A DNA stretch of 10,077 nt, from NCBI GenBank assembly GCA_030731565.1, contig JANQTT010000114.1, positions 1 through 10,077 of the forward strand, given 5' to 3'. Source of the stretch: Rickettsiaceae bacterium (GTDB lineage: Bacteria > Pseudomonadota > Alphaproteobacteria > Rickettsiales > Rickettsiaceae). The notes under the pieces were generated by a model. That model was not told the origin of the DNA. It saw nothing but the letters and a program-made list of their open reading frames with translations, and ran no database searches. The position numbers and the translations under genes are program-made. Below are positions 1-6,974 of the stretch, one piece after another. The number at the start of each line of letters is the position of its first letter. Position 1 is the first letter of the stretch.

Positions 1-139
1 ATGATTTGATAGAGCAAAAATTTACAACTTACACAAACTAAATGATTGACTCATTAATCATTTCCACCCAAAAATTTCTTAAGATCTCTTCCTTTCTATC
101 TTTGCCGAGAAGCACCTAGGAATTTGGTAATAGGAAAAT

Positions 140-246
140 TATAATAGTTAAAGTACTAGACGTTTAGATTCATAGTCTAATTTGTTGCATAGAAAAGCGT
201 TTTTTCAAGCCTCCAGAAAAAGACCAAATCTTCTGAAGGCTTTTTT
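140..246 (+). ncRNA. candidate small RNA (unproven)
   Basis: A consensus -10 hexamer TATAAT lies at 140-145, and a good intrinsic terminator ends at 246. No open frame of useful length lies between them. A transcript starting near 152 would be about 95 nt long. A weak internal pairing is visible (TAGAC at 157-161 with GTCTA at 175-179). I see no good -35 box at the normal distance. The terminator may instead belong to a rightward gene lying left of the window. I do not recognise it as tmRNA, SRP RNA, 6S or RNase P RNA. Confidence 0.2.
207..246 (+). terminator. rho-independent terminator, rightward
   Basis: The arms AAGCCTCCAGAA (207-218) and TTCTGAAGGCTT (231-242) pair with one mismatch around a 12-base loop, and a run of six T follows at 241-246. 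The T tract exists only on the + strand, so it ends rightward transcription. No rightward gene is visible to its left inside the window. It must therefore serve a gene outside the window or the small RNA candidate. Confidence 0.7.
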
Positions 247-276
247 GTAGGTTGTAATAAATTACATTGAATTGGC

Positions 277-296
277 GGCGTTTTATAAAAAACGCC
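277..296 (-). terminator. hairpin downstream of bamB
   Basis: Perfect 8-bp arms GGCGTTTT and AAAACGCC surround a 4-base loop, five bases beyond the bamB stop codon read leftward. The hairpin probably ends or protects the leftward operon transcript. On the leftward strand the stem is followed by GCCAATTC and not a T run, so it is a weak intrinsic terminator at best. It could instead act only as a 3'-end stabiliser. Confidence 0.45.
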
Positions 297-301
297 CCAC
301 T

Positions 302-1543
302 TTAATAAATAATATCACTCCCGGTAATTAAGTGTAATTTTCCTGAGCAGCATGACATCCAGTGATATTTTACATTTTTTGCGATTTTCTTAATCGTTGG
401 CTCTGCAGAAATAAAGCCGGAAGAGTCTGGATTAAACTGGTAAAGTTCCCCGCTAGATGCTATTACATTAATTGTAAAACTGCTTCCATCTTTCGTAACA
501 AACGGCTCCTGAAACAAAGCTGTCCGGACAGTTTTTTTACTACGTTCCTGCTGTGAAATCAAGTTACCGACCCACAGGACTTTACCATTATGTGAAGATA
601 ATGCGGCAATTTGTCTTGCATTATTTGCAATTAATAAATAATCTCCAACTAAGCTAAGCGCTTGGATATCTTCAGCTGATTTAACCCAAGCTGGCGCTCC
701 ATTATCAAGGTCCATTTTAATTAATTTTCCATCACTTGTAGCAAAATATGCATACTCATCTTTGATTATTGGCACAGTAACGATTACAGATGGGTCAAAG
801 CTCGGGATACCAATATCGCTAATACTAGTTAAGTTATAACGCCATTTTTCTTTACCGGACTGTGCATCAAGATATACTATCTCACCTGAACTATAGCTTA
901 CTAATACATGGCCATCGTAGACTATTGGATGTACATGATTCTTTGTAGAAATGGTCTCTAGCTCTCCTTCATGTAACCATAAAAATTTTGAAGTTTTGAT
1001 ATCATAAGCGATAAGCTGATTACTTATAGTTTGCACTAATAGCAACCTGTCAGTAGCCATAACGGGTTTGTTTCTAACAATATCAGGATATTCTTTTCGA
1101 ATTATTTCATCGCCTGATTCTGCATCAAGCACTACAAGATACCTTGAACTATTAGTTACATATAGCCTTCCATCACTATAAAGGATACCGCCATCATTAA
1201 AATTTCTATCGAGGGTTCCTTTCGCAATATCAGTCTGCCATAAGATTTTTTTCTCTTTTAAAGAATAAGCTGAAACAAATCCTTTCACATCTGTGCTATA
1301 CATAACGCCCTTAGCGATAGCCGGTTTTGTTATGATAGTATTTTTAGATAGTTTATAAGACTTTGCTTTCTTGTCTAAAAATTTGTTTTCTTTTAACTGA
1401 GCGGAAGAAAAATTAAATTTTTCTTTGCTCTCTACCTCAAGCTTTGGGGTAAGGTCAATTAAATTTTTAACTCTGCCACTACCAAAGCGATCACAGGATA
1501 TTAGTAATATTGGCAATAAAGCGAATAAAATAATTTTTTTCAT
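302..1543 (-). CDS. bamB: outer membrane assembly lipoprotein BamB
   Basis: BamB is a beta-propeller lipoprotein of the BAM complex. It binds BamA and helps insert beta-barrel proteins into the outer membrane. The 413-residue product begins with a lipoprotein signal (MKKIILFALL, then lipobox LLISC with lipidated Cys17). Repeated PQQ-type propeller blades follow, of the form xVYAxSxxGxVxALDxxxGKxxW; examples are the VSAYSLKEKKILWQTDI, VLDAESGDEI and VYLDAQSGKEKWRY blocks. The length is close to the family norm of about 390. The ATG at 1543 is chosen because it directly precedes the signal sequence; no clear Shine-Dalgarno is seen. It is the last gene of a leftward run, 34 bases after the TPR gene, an arrangement common in alphaproteobacteria. 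One oddity is Asp directly after the lipidated Cys, which in enterobacteria favours inner-membrane retention. Confidence 0.9.
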   Translation of the reverse strand: MKKIILFALLPILLISCDRFGSGRVKNLIDLTPKLEVESKEKFNFSSAQLKENKFLDKKAKSYKLSKNTIITKPAIAKGVMYSTDVKGFVSAYSLKEKKILWQTDIAKGTLDRNFNDGGILYSDGRLYVTNSSRYLVVLDAESGDEIIRKEYPDIVRNKPVMATDRLLLVQTISNQLIAYDIKTSKFLWLHEGELETISTKNHVHPIVYDGHVLVSYSSGEIVYLDAQSGKEKWRYNLTSISDIGIPSFDPSVIVTVPIIKDEYAYFATSDGKLIKMDLDNGAPAWVKSAEDIQALSLVGDYLLIANNARQIAALSSHNGKVLWVGNLISQQERSKKTVRTALFQEPFVTKDGSSFTINVIASSGELYQFNPDSSGFISAEPTIKKIAKNVKYHWMSCCSGKLHLITGSDIIY

Positions 1544-1577
1544 AATATATATATTTTTTAATTGTAACTAGTTTACG

Positions 1578-2237
1578 TTATTTGATTAAAAGGTTCGATA
1601 AAATTGCTCTAGCTTGTTCTTTAGCAATTAAAGAAGCGTTTTCTAGGTTTATGATAACTTTAGCATATTCAGCTGCTATATCATTTTGATTAGCTTTTTT
1701 ATAAAAAATTGCTTTTAACAAAGTTGCACTTACAAAAAAGGCTTGCTCTGGATTTTCAAAATATTGCATATGGTTACGAGCTTTCATTTTTAATTCGTCA
1801 GAAAGGTTTTTTTCATCTAAAGCAAGGTTTAACCATAATAATCTAGCAAAAGAGGTTGTTATTTCGTAGTAATCCGGGTTAGCAATAATAGATTCTAACC
1901 GCTCAAACGCAGCTGGTTTATTGCCTGAGTCAATCAAGTTAACAACTCTTTGAATCTCGGCCATTTCGACTTGACGATTATCACCATCTTTAATCAACTT
2001 CTCTAAGGATTCGTTAATTAGCTCTTTTTCGCCATACTCGCCGCTAATTAAGTCAACCAATACATCGCCAACCATCTGATTATGAGATTGGACTCTGTTT
2101 TGATACCAGTTAAAACCAGTCATACAAATTGCTATAATTACAGTAAGCGCAATTATTATTGGAAACATTTTACGGAAAAGCATAATTTTCTTTTCATCTT
2201 TTGCATCAATTAAAGCTTCATCAAGGATATCTGCCAC
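1578..2237 (-). CDS. YfgM-like membrane-anchored TPR protein
   Basis: This 219-residue protein belongs to the YfgM / TPR_21-type family. Members are anchored in the inner membrane and associate with the SecYEG-PpiD periplasmic chaperone network in E. coli. The sequence shows a short charged cytoplasmic N-terminus (residues 1-23), one membrane segment (about 24-44, PIIIALTVIIAICMTGF) and a periplasmic helical region with TPR-like helix pairs to the end. The start is GTG (2235-2237), supported by the sequence AAGGTG five bases upstream (2243-2248 on the + strand), one of the better ribosome sites in the window. It sits between cpoB and bamB with gaps of 36 and 34 bases, so the three are probably co-transcribed. 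In E. coli yfgM is also directly upstream of bamB, which supports the assignment. In many bacteria der follows bamB; it does not here. Confidence 0.75.
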   Translation of the reverse strand: MADILDEALIDAKDEKKIMLFRKMFPIIIALTVIIAICMTGFNWYQNRVQSHNQMVGDVLVDLISGEYGEKELINESLEKLIKDGDNRQVEMAEIQRVVNLIDSGNKPAAFERLESIIANPDYYEITTSFARLLWLNLALDEKNLSDELKMKARNHMQYFENPEQAFFVSATLLKAIFYKKANQNDIAAEYAKVIINLENASLIAKEQARAILSNLLIK

Positions 2238-2273
2238 TTTAGCACCTTCGATTATAAATTTATAAAAATTACA

Positions 2274-2975
2274 TTATTTGCAACGGAATTTAGTCCAAGC
2301 CTCCTTTGCTCTTTTTATTGAACTAATTGGGCGCTTTGGGAATTCCGATTCCAACTTATCAAGCATACTACACGCTTCTTTATTCTTATTCAAGCTTGCT
2401 AATGAATATGCTAATTTTAGCAATGCATCAGGAGCTTTAGACCCTTTTGGGTATTTTTTATAACACTGCAGATAATTGATTGCAGCTTGGTTAAAATTAC
2501 CTTCTCTGTAAAAAATTTCTGCATACCAAAATGTAGCATTGCTTTGCAATATACTGGAAGGGTGCTGTTTAATAAAATCAGCAAATTTAGTTTTAGCCAA
2601 AGCCAAATTTCCTTCTTTTAGGGCAGCTAGAGCCAGATCATAGTCAATTTTATCCTGAGGTTCTGAGCTAGATGATTTACCACCAAAGAAAGTTTTGTTT
2701 GTATCATCTGATACAATTGCTTCAGCAGTATTGTCCCTATCAAAGTCACTAAAAGTTTCATCAGGCACTGACGTTGTTTGATGTGGTACTGAATCGGTTT
2801 TTTTTAGAGCTGATTTGATTTCTTCTATACTATTTTCAAGCTCCAACACCCTTCCTTTTAGTTCTTGGATTTGCTTTGATTGACGTTGTATAATTGGTCC
2901 ATAACTCTGGCTATCTGCACACGCAGAATTACATAAAGAAATTAATAAAATAAATAGTAGCGCTTTTCTAATCAT
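2274..2975 (-). CDS. cpoB: Tol-Pal-associated periplasmic protein CpoB (YbgF)
   Basis: CpoB coordinates peptidoglycan synthesis with Tol-Pal-driven outer-membrane constriction during division. From the ATG at 2975 the product is 233 residues. It has a signal peptide (1-20, cleavage after ACA), an N-terminal coiled coil (about 29-60, QRQSKQIQELKGRVLELE), a Ser/Asp-rich linker (61-108) and three TPRs (about 110-228). The TPR block opens with YDLALAALKEGNLALAKTKF and is the clearest family signature. The frame stays open to an ATG at 3050, but that adds 25 residues (with three Cys) in front of the signal peptide, so 2975 is preferred. In most proteobacteria this gene closes the tol-pal operon. 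Here it follows a sensor kinase (102-base gap) and precedes the TPR gene and bamB. Confidence 0.85.
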   Translation of the reverse strand: MIRKALLFILLISLCNSACADSQSYGPIIQRQSKQIQELKGRVLELENSIEEIKSALKKTDSVPHQTTSVPDETFSDFDRDNTAEAIVSDDTNKTFFGGKSSSSEPQDKIDYDLALAALKEGNLALAKTKFADFIKQHPSSILQSNATFWYAEIFYREGNFNQAAINYLQCYKKYPKGSKAPDALLKLAYSLASLNKNKEACSMLDKLESEFPKRPISSIKRAKEAWTKFRCK

Positions 2976-3077
2976 TTTACCCAAATATTTTTTTACAATT
3001 TTGATACAACATAATATGCAATAATGCAAGCAAATCCAGAAGTATAGCATGGTTTTGATGAATTTAACGCAAGTTAT

Positions 3078-4583
3078 TTATAAATCTATGCTTTCACTAT
3101 ATCCAAAAGTAATTGTTACAGTCGTGCCTTTACCAGGTTTACTTTGCAGATCAAATGTGCCATCCATCAGCTCAATTAATTTTTTTGTAAGTGGGAGGCC
3201 AAGGCCTGTTCCTTCGTATTTACGGCTTAATTTGTTATCAACTTGCCCAAATGATGATAGAGCTTTTGGAATTTCCTTATCGCTCATTCCAATACCAGTA
3301 TCTGTTACTATTATGTGCACTAACTTTTTAACTGTATCTTTTTTTAAAGTCAGTGTTACAGAGCCTTCAGGGGGAGTAAATTTAACTGAATTAGAGAGTA
3401 AATTCAACAAGGCTTGTTTTAGCCTTTTTGGATCAGCAATAATAATTATATGAGAATTAGGCATTTTCTCTATTAATTTTACATTTGCCTCATCTGCTCG
3501 TGGTTTTACAAATCTCATGCTTGAAGAAGCTAGCTTATTTAAATCAAGCTCAACCTTATCTACTTGTAATTTATCAGCAGAAGCTTTAGAAAAATCTAAA
3601 ATGTCGTTAATTACACTCAGTAAATGCTTTCCTGAGCTATTAATATCTGAAACATAATCCTTATATTGGCTATTGCCAATTTTTCCATAAGTTTCGGCTA
3701 TCATAATTTCAGAGAACCCAATAATAGCATTTAATGGCGTTCTAAGTTCGTGGCTAATATTTGCTAAGAAATCAGTTTTTGCAGAGCTTTCTGTCTCAGC
3801 TCTGGTTTTCGCTTCTTCAAGCTCCCTATTTGTCTCAAACTGCTTATTAATAATACGTTGGGCATAATTAGTGTTATACATAACGATTATGAAAAACACT
3901 AAAAATACAACCACGAAAGCTACAAATATACGCTTTTCAAGATAGACTATATTATCCCATTGTTCAGTAATATCTGTAGTAATCTGTATAACTCCGACTA
4001 TCTTAAATCCTCCCATTGATGATTCAATAAGTGGTATATAACTGCTAATATAAGATTTTTCATATATATTATTATTTCTATCAGCAATAATTGCCCTTGA
4101 AACTAGCGAATGTGAAGTCTTGCCCATAAAAGCTTCTGAAAGCGGCTGTTTAATAATATAATTTTGCAAAAAATATTTATCTAAATACATCAAAAATTTA
4201 TCATAATATCGAGCGCTATTATATTCATCCACGTTAACAATATTGTTCGTATGATTTACTAAGAACTGGGTGCCAGAATGATCGTATAAAGTAATATCAG
4301 AGCCTATATTTTTTAAAAAACCTGATGAATCTTGAATAAAGCTAATGAATTTTGGATCCTTTAGAAATTCTAAATATGATTTTTTTTGTAACGTAGAAAT
4401 TACACTCCTATTTTCATCCCAAACCCTGTTTTTATATGTCTCTGCGATGTGCAAATTCTGATCAGCAACTTGTTTTAGAACTACTTCTTCTATCATAAAA
4501 TATCGATATAGCACGATATTTGCTACGATATTAAGAAACAAACCTATAAACGAAAATCTAATGATATGTTTGTTTTGTATCAT
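3078..4583 (-). CDS. membrane sensor histidine kinase, PleC/DivL-like
   Basis: This 501-residue kinase probably autophosphorylates and passes phosphate to an unlinked response regulator. It has a membrane segment at about 8-30, a periplasmic sensor region at about 31-215 and a second membrane segment at about 219-236. A coiled linker leads to HisKA with the phosphoacceptor His278 in FLANISHELRTPLN. The ATPase domain has an N box (390-401, LLNLLSNSVKFT), a G1 box DTGIGM (428-433) and a G2 box GTGLGLPL (458-465). All catalytic motifs are intact. There is no HAMP domain and no receiver. The periplasmic region has a fold-level look of dCACHE/PAS sensors, but I cannot name a ligand. The HisKA is of the alphaproteobacterial PleC type; assignment to PleC itself is not secure. 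No response regulator lies in the window. It may head the cpoB-TPR-bamB run. Confidence 0.85.
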   Translation of the reverse strand: MIQNKHIIRFSFIGLFLNIVANIVLYRYFMIEEVVLKQVADQNLHIAETYKNRVWDENRSVISTLQKKSYLEFLKDPKFISFIQDSSGFLKNIGSDITLYDHSGTQFLVNHTNNIVNVDEYNSARYYDKFLMYLDKYFLQNYIIKQPLSEAFMGKTSHSLVSRAIIADRNNNIYEKSYISSYIPLIESSMGGFKIVGVIQITTDITEQWDNIVYLEKRIFVAFVVVFLVFFIIVMYNTNYAQRIINKQFETNRELEEAKTRAETESSAKTDFLANISHELRTPLNAIIGFSEIMIAETYGKIGNSQYKDYVSDINSSGKHLLSVINDILDFSKASADKLQVDKVELDLNKLASSSMRFVKPRADEANVKLIEKMPNSHIIIIADPKRLKQALLNLLSNSVKFTPPEGSVTLTLKKDTVKKLVHIIVTDTGIGMSDKEIPKALSSFGQVDNKLSRKYEGTGLGLPLTKKLIELMDGTFDLQSKPGKGTTVTITFGYSESIDL

Positions 4584-4606
4584 ATGCTAATATTAATAAC
4601 TTATAT

Positions 4607-6244
4607 ATGGTCAGTATTAAAATACAGGATATCAGAGTATTACCCGGGTCACTAGATTTAAAAAATAATGCCGGTAAATCTCTATCAGAAATATTAGGGC
4701 AGTTGCAATCTGGAACAATTGTCAAAGGATTAGTCGTTGGGACTACACCAAAAGGAGAGGTTATTTTTCATACTGCTCATGGTCGGTTTGCTGCAAAAAA
4801 CGTTATAAATTTGGTGCGCGGTGATACTATTAGTCTAAAATTAGTTCATGAAAACAATAATTTATCAGGAACAATAATTTCCGTTAATGATAAAAAGCGT
4901 GATAATGAAGGGCCTGTTAAACTAGGTTTGTCGCAGGAATCAGAAAAGATAAAATCTGTATTATCATCAGAAAAAACTTCTAATGCAGTAAGTTTTATTA
5001 ACAACAGCAATATACCAAAAGTTATTAATGGAGAAATTTCATATCTTAATTTATCAAAAATGGATAAAAACACTCCATTATTTCAAGTATTAAATACAAT
5101 ACCAACGGAAGGAAATAATAAAATCAATATAAGTTTGAATGTAGTATCAAATAAACAGGCCTCATTCCCAGCTTTTATTGCTTTAGGCGAAATAAGTGGG
5201 AATACTAGGGATGGAAACCAGCTTATTAAAACAGATTTTGGCGTGATACTATCAAAAAACACTAATATGAGCATTGGGCAAAAACTCATTCTGGAGATTA
5301 CTAGCGTGAATAACCAATCTCTTGTAAATTCAGTAAACAAATCTGTAAGCGACTTGTTATTTTTAGCAAATAAAAATTGGTCGCTTCTCAAAAGCCTGGC
5401 GCAAACTGTACATGGAAATAACTCATTGCAAGGGCGGTCAGCGACAGTTAGTTCAGACGCGCGTGGAATTCTACAGGCTAATATAACGAATAGCGATATA
5501 GCAAGCAGCGTGCGACTCCCTTCTAACAGTGCAAGTATAAATTTACAGAATGCAAACCAATCAGCTAATATTTCTAAAACAGAAGTTTCAGAAGAACAGC
5601 TAGTTAATAAAGCTATGACTAAAACGACTTATACGGAAATAAAAGAATTCATCGCAAATACAGATAAACTTCAAACACTAGTTCCAAAAAACATCAAATC
5701 ACGCATTAGAAATAGCGATTCTATTAGAGAAGAAATAAAGTTATCAAAAAAAACTAGCGCACAGCCAATTGATAATACAGATGTTCAACGTGGTTCAGAA
5801 AGAAGTAAAGTTAGTATTAATAGTATTATAAAAGATATAGGACAACGCGAAGAAATTCGTAAACTTTCCTCAGAACTAACAAATTTAAAAGAATTAATTT
5901 TGCCATCAATTAAAGAAGAAAATAATCTAGAAAAATGGCAAACCGTTTTTATCCCTTTCTATAATGGAAAAAATGTAGAAAATCAGGAGATTAAAATTCA
6001 AAGGTCTCAGGGGCGTTTCCTGAAATTTACTATTGATGTCAATTTGCTAGATAACCCAATGCAAATTAACGGGTTGGTAAAATTCGCAAGCGATAATAAA
6101 ACTCCTCAAACTTTTGACCTTATAATCCGTTCAAAAGAGTCTCTTGACCCATATATAAAGAATTATATCGCAGATATATACCAGTTAAACCAAAATATTT
6201 CTGGCGTTCTAGGAACTTTAGCGATTGAACAAAAGACTTTCTAA
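4607..6244 (+). CDS. FliK-like flagellar hook-length control protein
   Basis: FliK is exported by the flagellar type III apparatus, measures hook length and switches export from hook to filament proteins. The 545-residue product has the matching architecture. There is a small beta-rich N-terminal domain (about 30-97, with VKGLVVGTTPKGEVIFHTAHG), a long Asn/Ser/Lys-rich low-complexity middle (about 98-440) and a compact C-terminal domain (about 441-545). The C-terminal domain starts WQTVFIPFYNG and continues with FTIDVNLLDNPMQINGLV, which resembles the Flg_hook domain of alphaproteobacterial FliK. The start is ATG 4607, without a recognisable Shine-Dalgarno; the next Met is about 150 residues in. 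The gene starts 23 bases from the divergent kinase and ends 12 bases before the convergent peptidase. No other flagellar gene is in the window, so the call rests on domain shape. Confidence 0.6.
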   Translation: MVSIKIQDIRVLPGSLDLKNNAGKSLSEILGQLQSGTIVKGLVVGTTPKGEVIFHTAHGRFAAKNVINLVRGDTISLKLVHENNNLSGTIISVNDKKRDNEGPVKLGLSQESEKIKSVLSSEKTSNAVSFINNSNIPKVINGEISYLNLSKMDKNTPLFQVLNTIPTEGNNKINISLNVVSNKQASFPAFIALGEISGNTRDGNQLIKTDFGVILSKNTNMSIGQKLILEITSVNNQSLVNSVNKSVSDLLFLANKNWSLLKSLAQTVHGNNSLQGRSATVSSDARGILQANITNSDIASSVRLPSNSASINLQNANQSANISKTEVSEEQLVNKAMTKTTYTEIKEFIANTDKLQTLVPKNIKSRIRNSDSIREEIKLSKKTSAQPIDNTDVQRGSERSKVSINSIIKDIGQREEIRKLSSELTNLKELILPSIKEENNLEKWQTVFIPFYNGKNVENQEIKIQRSQGRFLKFTIDVNLLDNPMQINGLVKFASDNKTPQTFDLIIRSKESLDPYIKNYIADIYQLNQNISGVLGTLAIEQKTF

Positions 6245-6256
6245 GTAGAACTTGAT

Positions 6257-6853
6257 TTAATTACATTGAGCAAGCAATGCTTCTATTTGTTGACGTGGTA
6301 CCTGAAAATGGTGGTAATCAATTGGTTCTTGCCAATTTCCGCCCCATTCAGTGAAACCATATTTATAAAAAACCTCTACTACTGGTTCAACCATACCGGC
6401 TTTAATTTTGCTTCTATCTATAAAATCTTTTCCATTAGCTGGCAATATTTTGCCATTTTGAATGAATGGATTCTGCATGGGATTAATGTCAATAGCTAGG
6501 CCATATGCATGTAATGATAATTTATCTATGCCTGCTATTTTGCGAAAATTAAAACACGAACTATTGTTGGCGCTCATTGATAATTCATCGTCTCCCTCGA
6601 ATTCATCTATTAATTTAATAGTATGAATTGGAAATTTTAAAGTAAATAACTCTTGAAAAATTGCTATTACAGAATCAGCCATGCTACCGAGTGCAACCAT
6701 TTGACCAATTTCAATTTTATTATCAAAGTTATAATGACTTAAAGTTAGGAATTTTAGTTTTGTCAGGGGGATTATACACTCTGAAGTCCAAACCTTTTTT
6801 TCTATCATTTTGTTCTGAATATCAAGAGGGATATCTTTAATTTCAAATTTCAT
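6257..6853 (-). CDS. M15-family zinc peptidase, endolysin-like
   Basis: The product is a 198-residue peptidoglycan peptidase of the VanY / M15 type (D,D-carboxypeptidase or L-Ala-D-Glu endopeptidase). The zinc site is visible: His115 and Asp122 in SLHAYGLAIDINP, and His182 in DYHHFQV, with Asp179 placed like the catalytic Asp of phage T5-type endolysins. The WGG motif at 170-172 is typical of this subgroup (GFTEWGGNW). No signal peptide or membrane segment is visible, so export would need a holin, cell lysis or an unrecognised signal. An endolysin-like origin is therefore possible, but no phage genes surround it. The ATG at 6853 is used; an in-frame stop lies just upstream. It is convergent with the fliK-like gene and divergent from the M48 protease. 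Confidence 0.75.
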   Translation of the reverse strand: MKFEIKDIPLDIQNKMIEKKVWTSECIIPLTKLKFLTLSHYNFDNKIEIGQMVALGSMADSVIAIFQELFTLKFPIHTIKLIDEFEGDDELSMSANNSSCFNFRKIAGIDKLSLHAYGLAIDINPMQNPFIQNGKILPANGKDFIDRSKIKAGMVEPVVEVFYKYGFTEWGGNWQEPIDYHHFQVPRQQIEALLAQCN

Positions 6854-6974
6854 CTTAAACTGATCCTAATGCCATATTGTTCTATGAATATTTACAATAT
6901 TATATATTTCACCTTTTTAAAATACTAAAAAATGTTAGTATTAGAATCTAATACCATTTTTCAGATTAAATATT
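6854..6974. promoter_or_regulatory. divergent promoter region with overlapping inverted repeats
   Basis: This 121-base AT-rich region separates the divergent M15 peptidase and M48 protease genes. On the leftward strand a consensus TATAAT lies at 6899-6904, about 45 bases before the peptidase start, but its -35 box is poor. Two overlapping inverted repeats lie at 6921-6953. AATACTAA pairs with TTAGTATT (6921-6928 and 6935-6942), and TATTAG pairs with CTAATA (6939-6944 and 6948-6953). They could be operator half-sites or alternative hairpins in the protease leader. No regulator is known. Confidence 0.35.

Noticed and set aside
40..63. Inverted repeat AAATGATT / AATCATTT
   Set aside because: Short AT-rich arms with an 8-base loop and no gene or promoter clearly attached; expected by chance.
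2995..3045. Promoter for cpoB in the kinase-cpoB gap
   Set aside because: On the leftward strand TTGCAT and TATCAA are 17 bases apart but match only three and four consensus positions.
2976..3050. N-terminal extension of CpoB from the upstream ATG
   Set aside because: It would place 25 residues in front of a clear signal peptide, so the ATG at 2975 is the better start.
3049..3453. 134-codon rightward open frame
   Set aside because: It lies opposite the kinase's conserved ATPase domain, whose motifs are intact on the other strand, and its translation has no recognisable domain.
5083..5391. 102-codon leftward frame opposite the fliK-like gene
   Set aside because: Open by chance in AT-rich sequence; no ribosome site or family signature. 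The same applies to 4846-5073, 2278-2463, 362-556 and 6266-6499.
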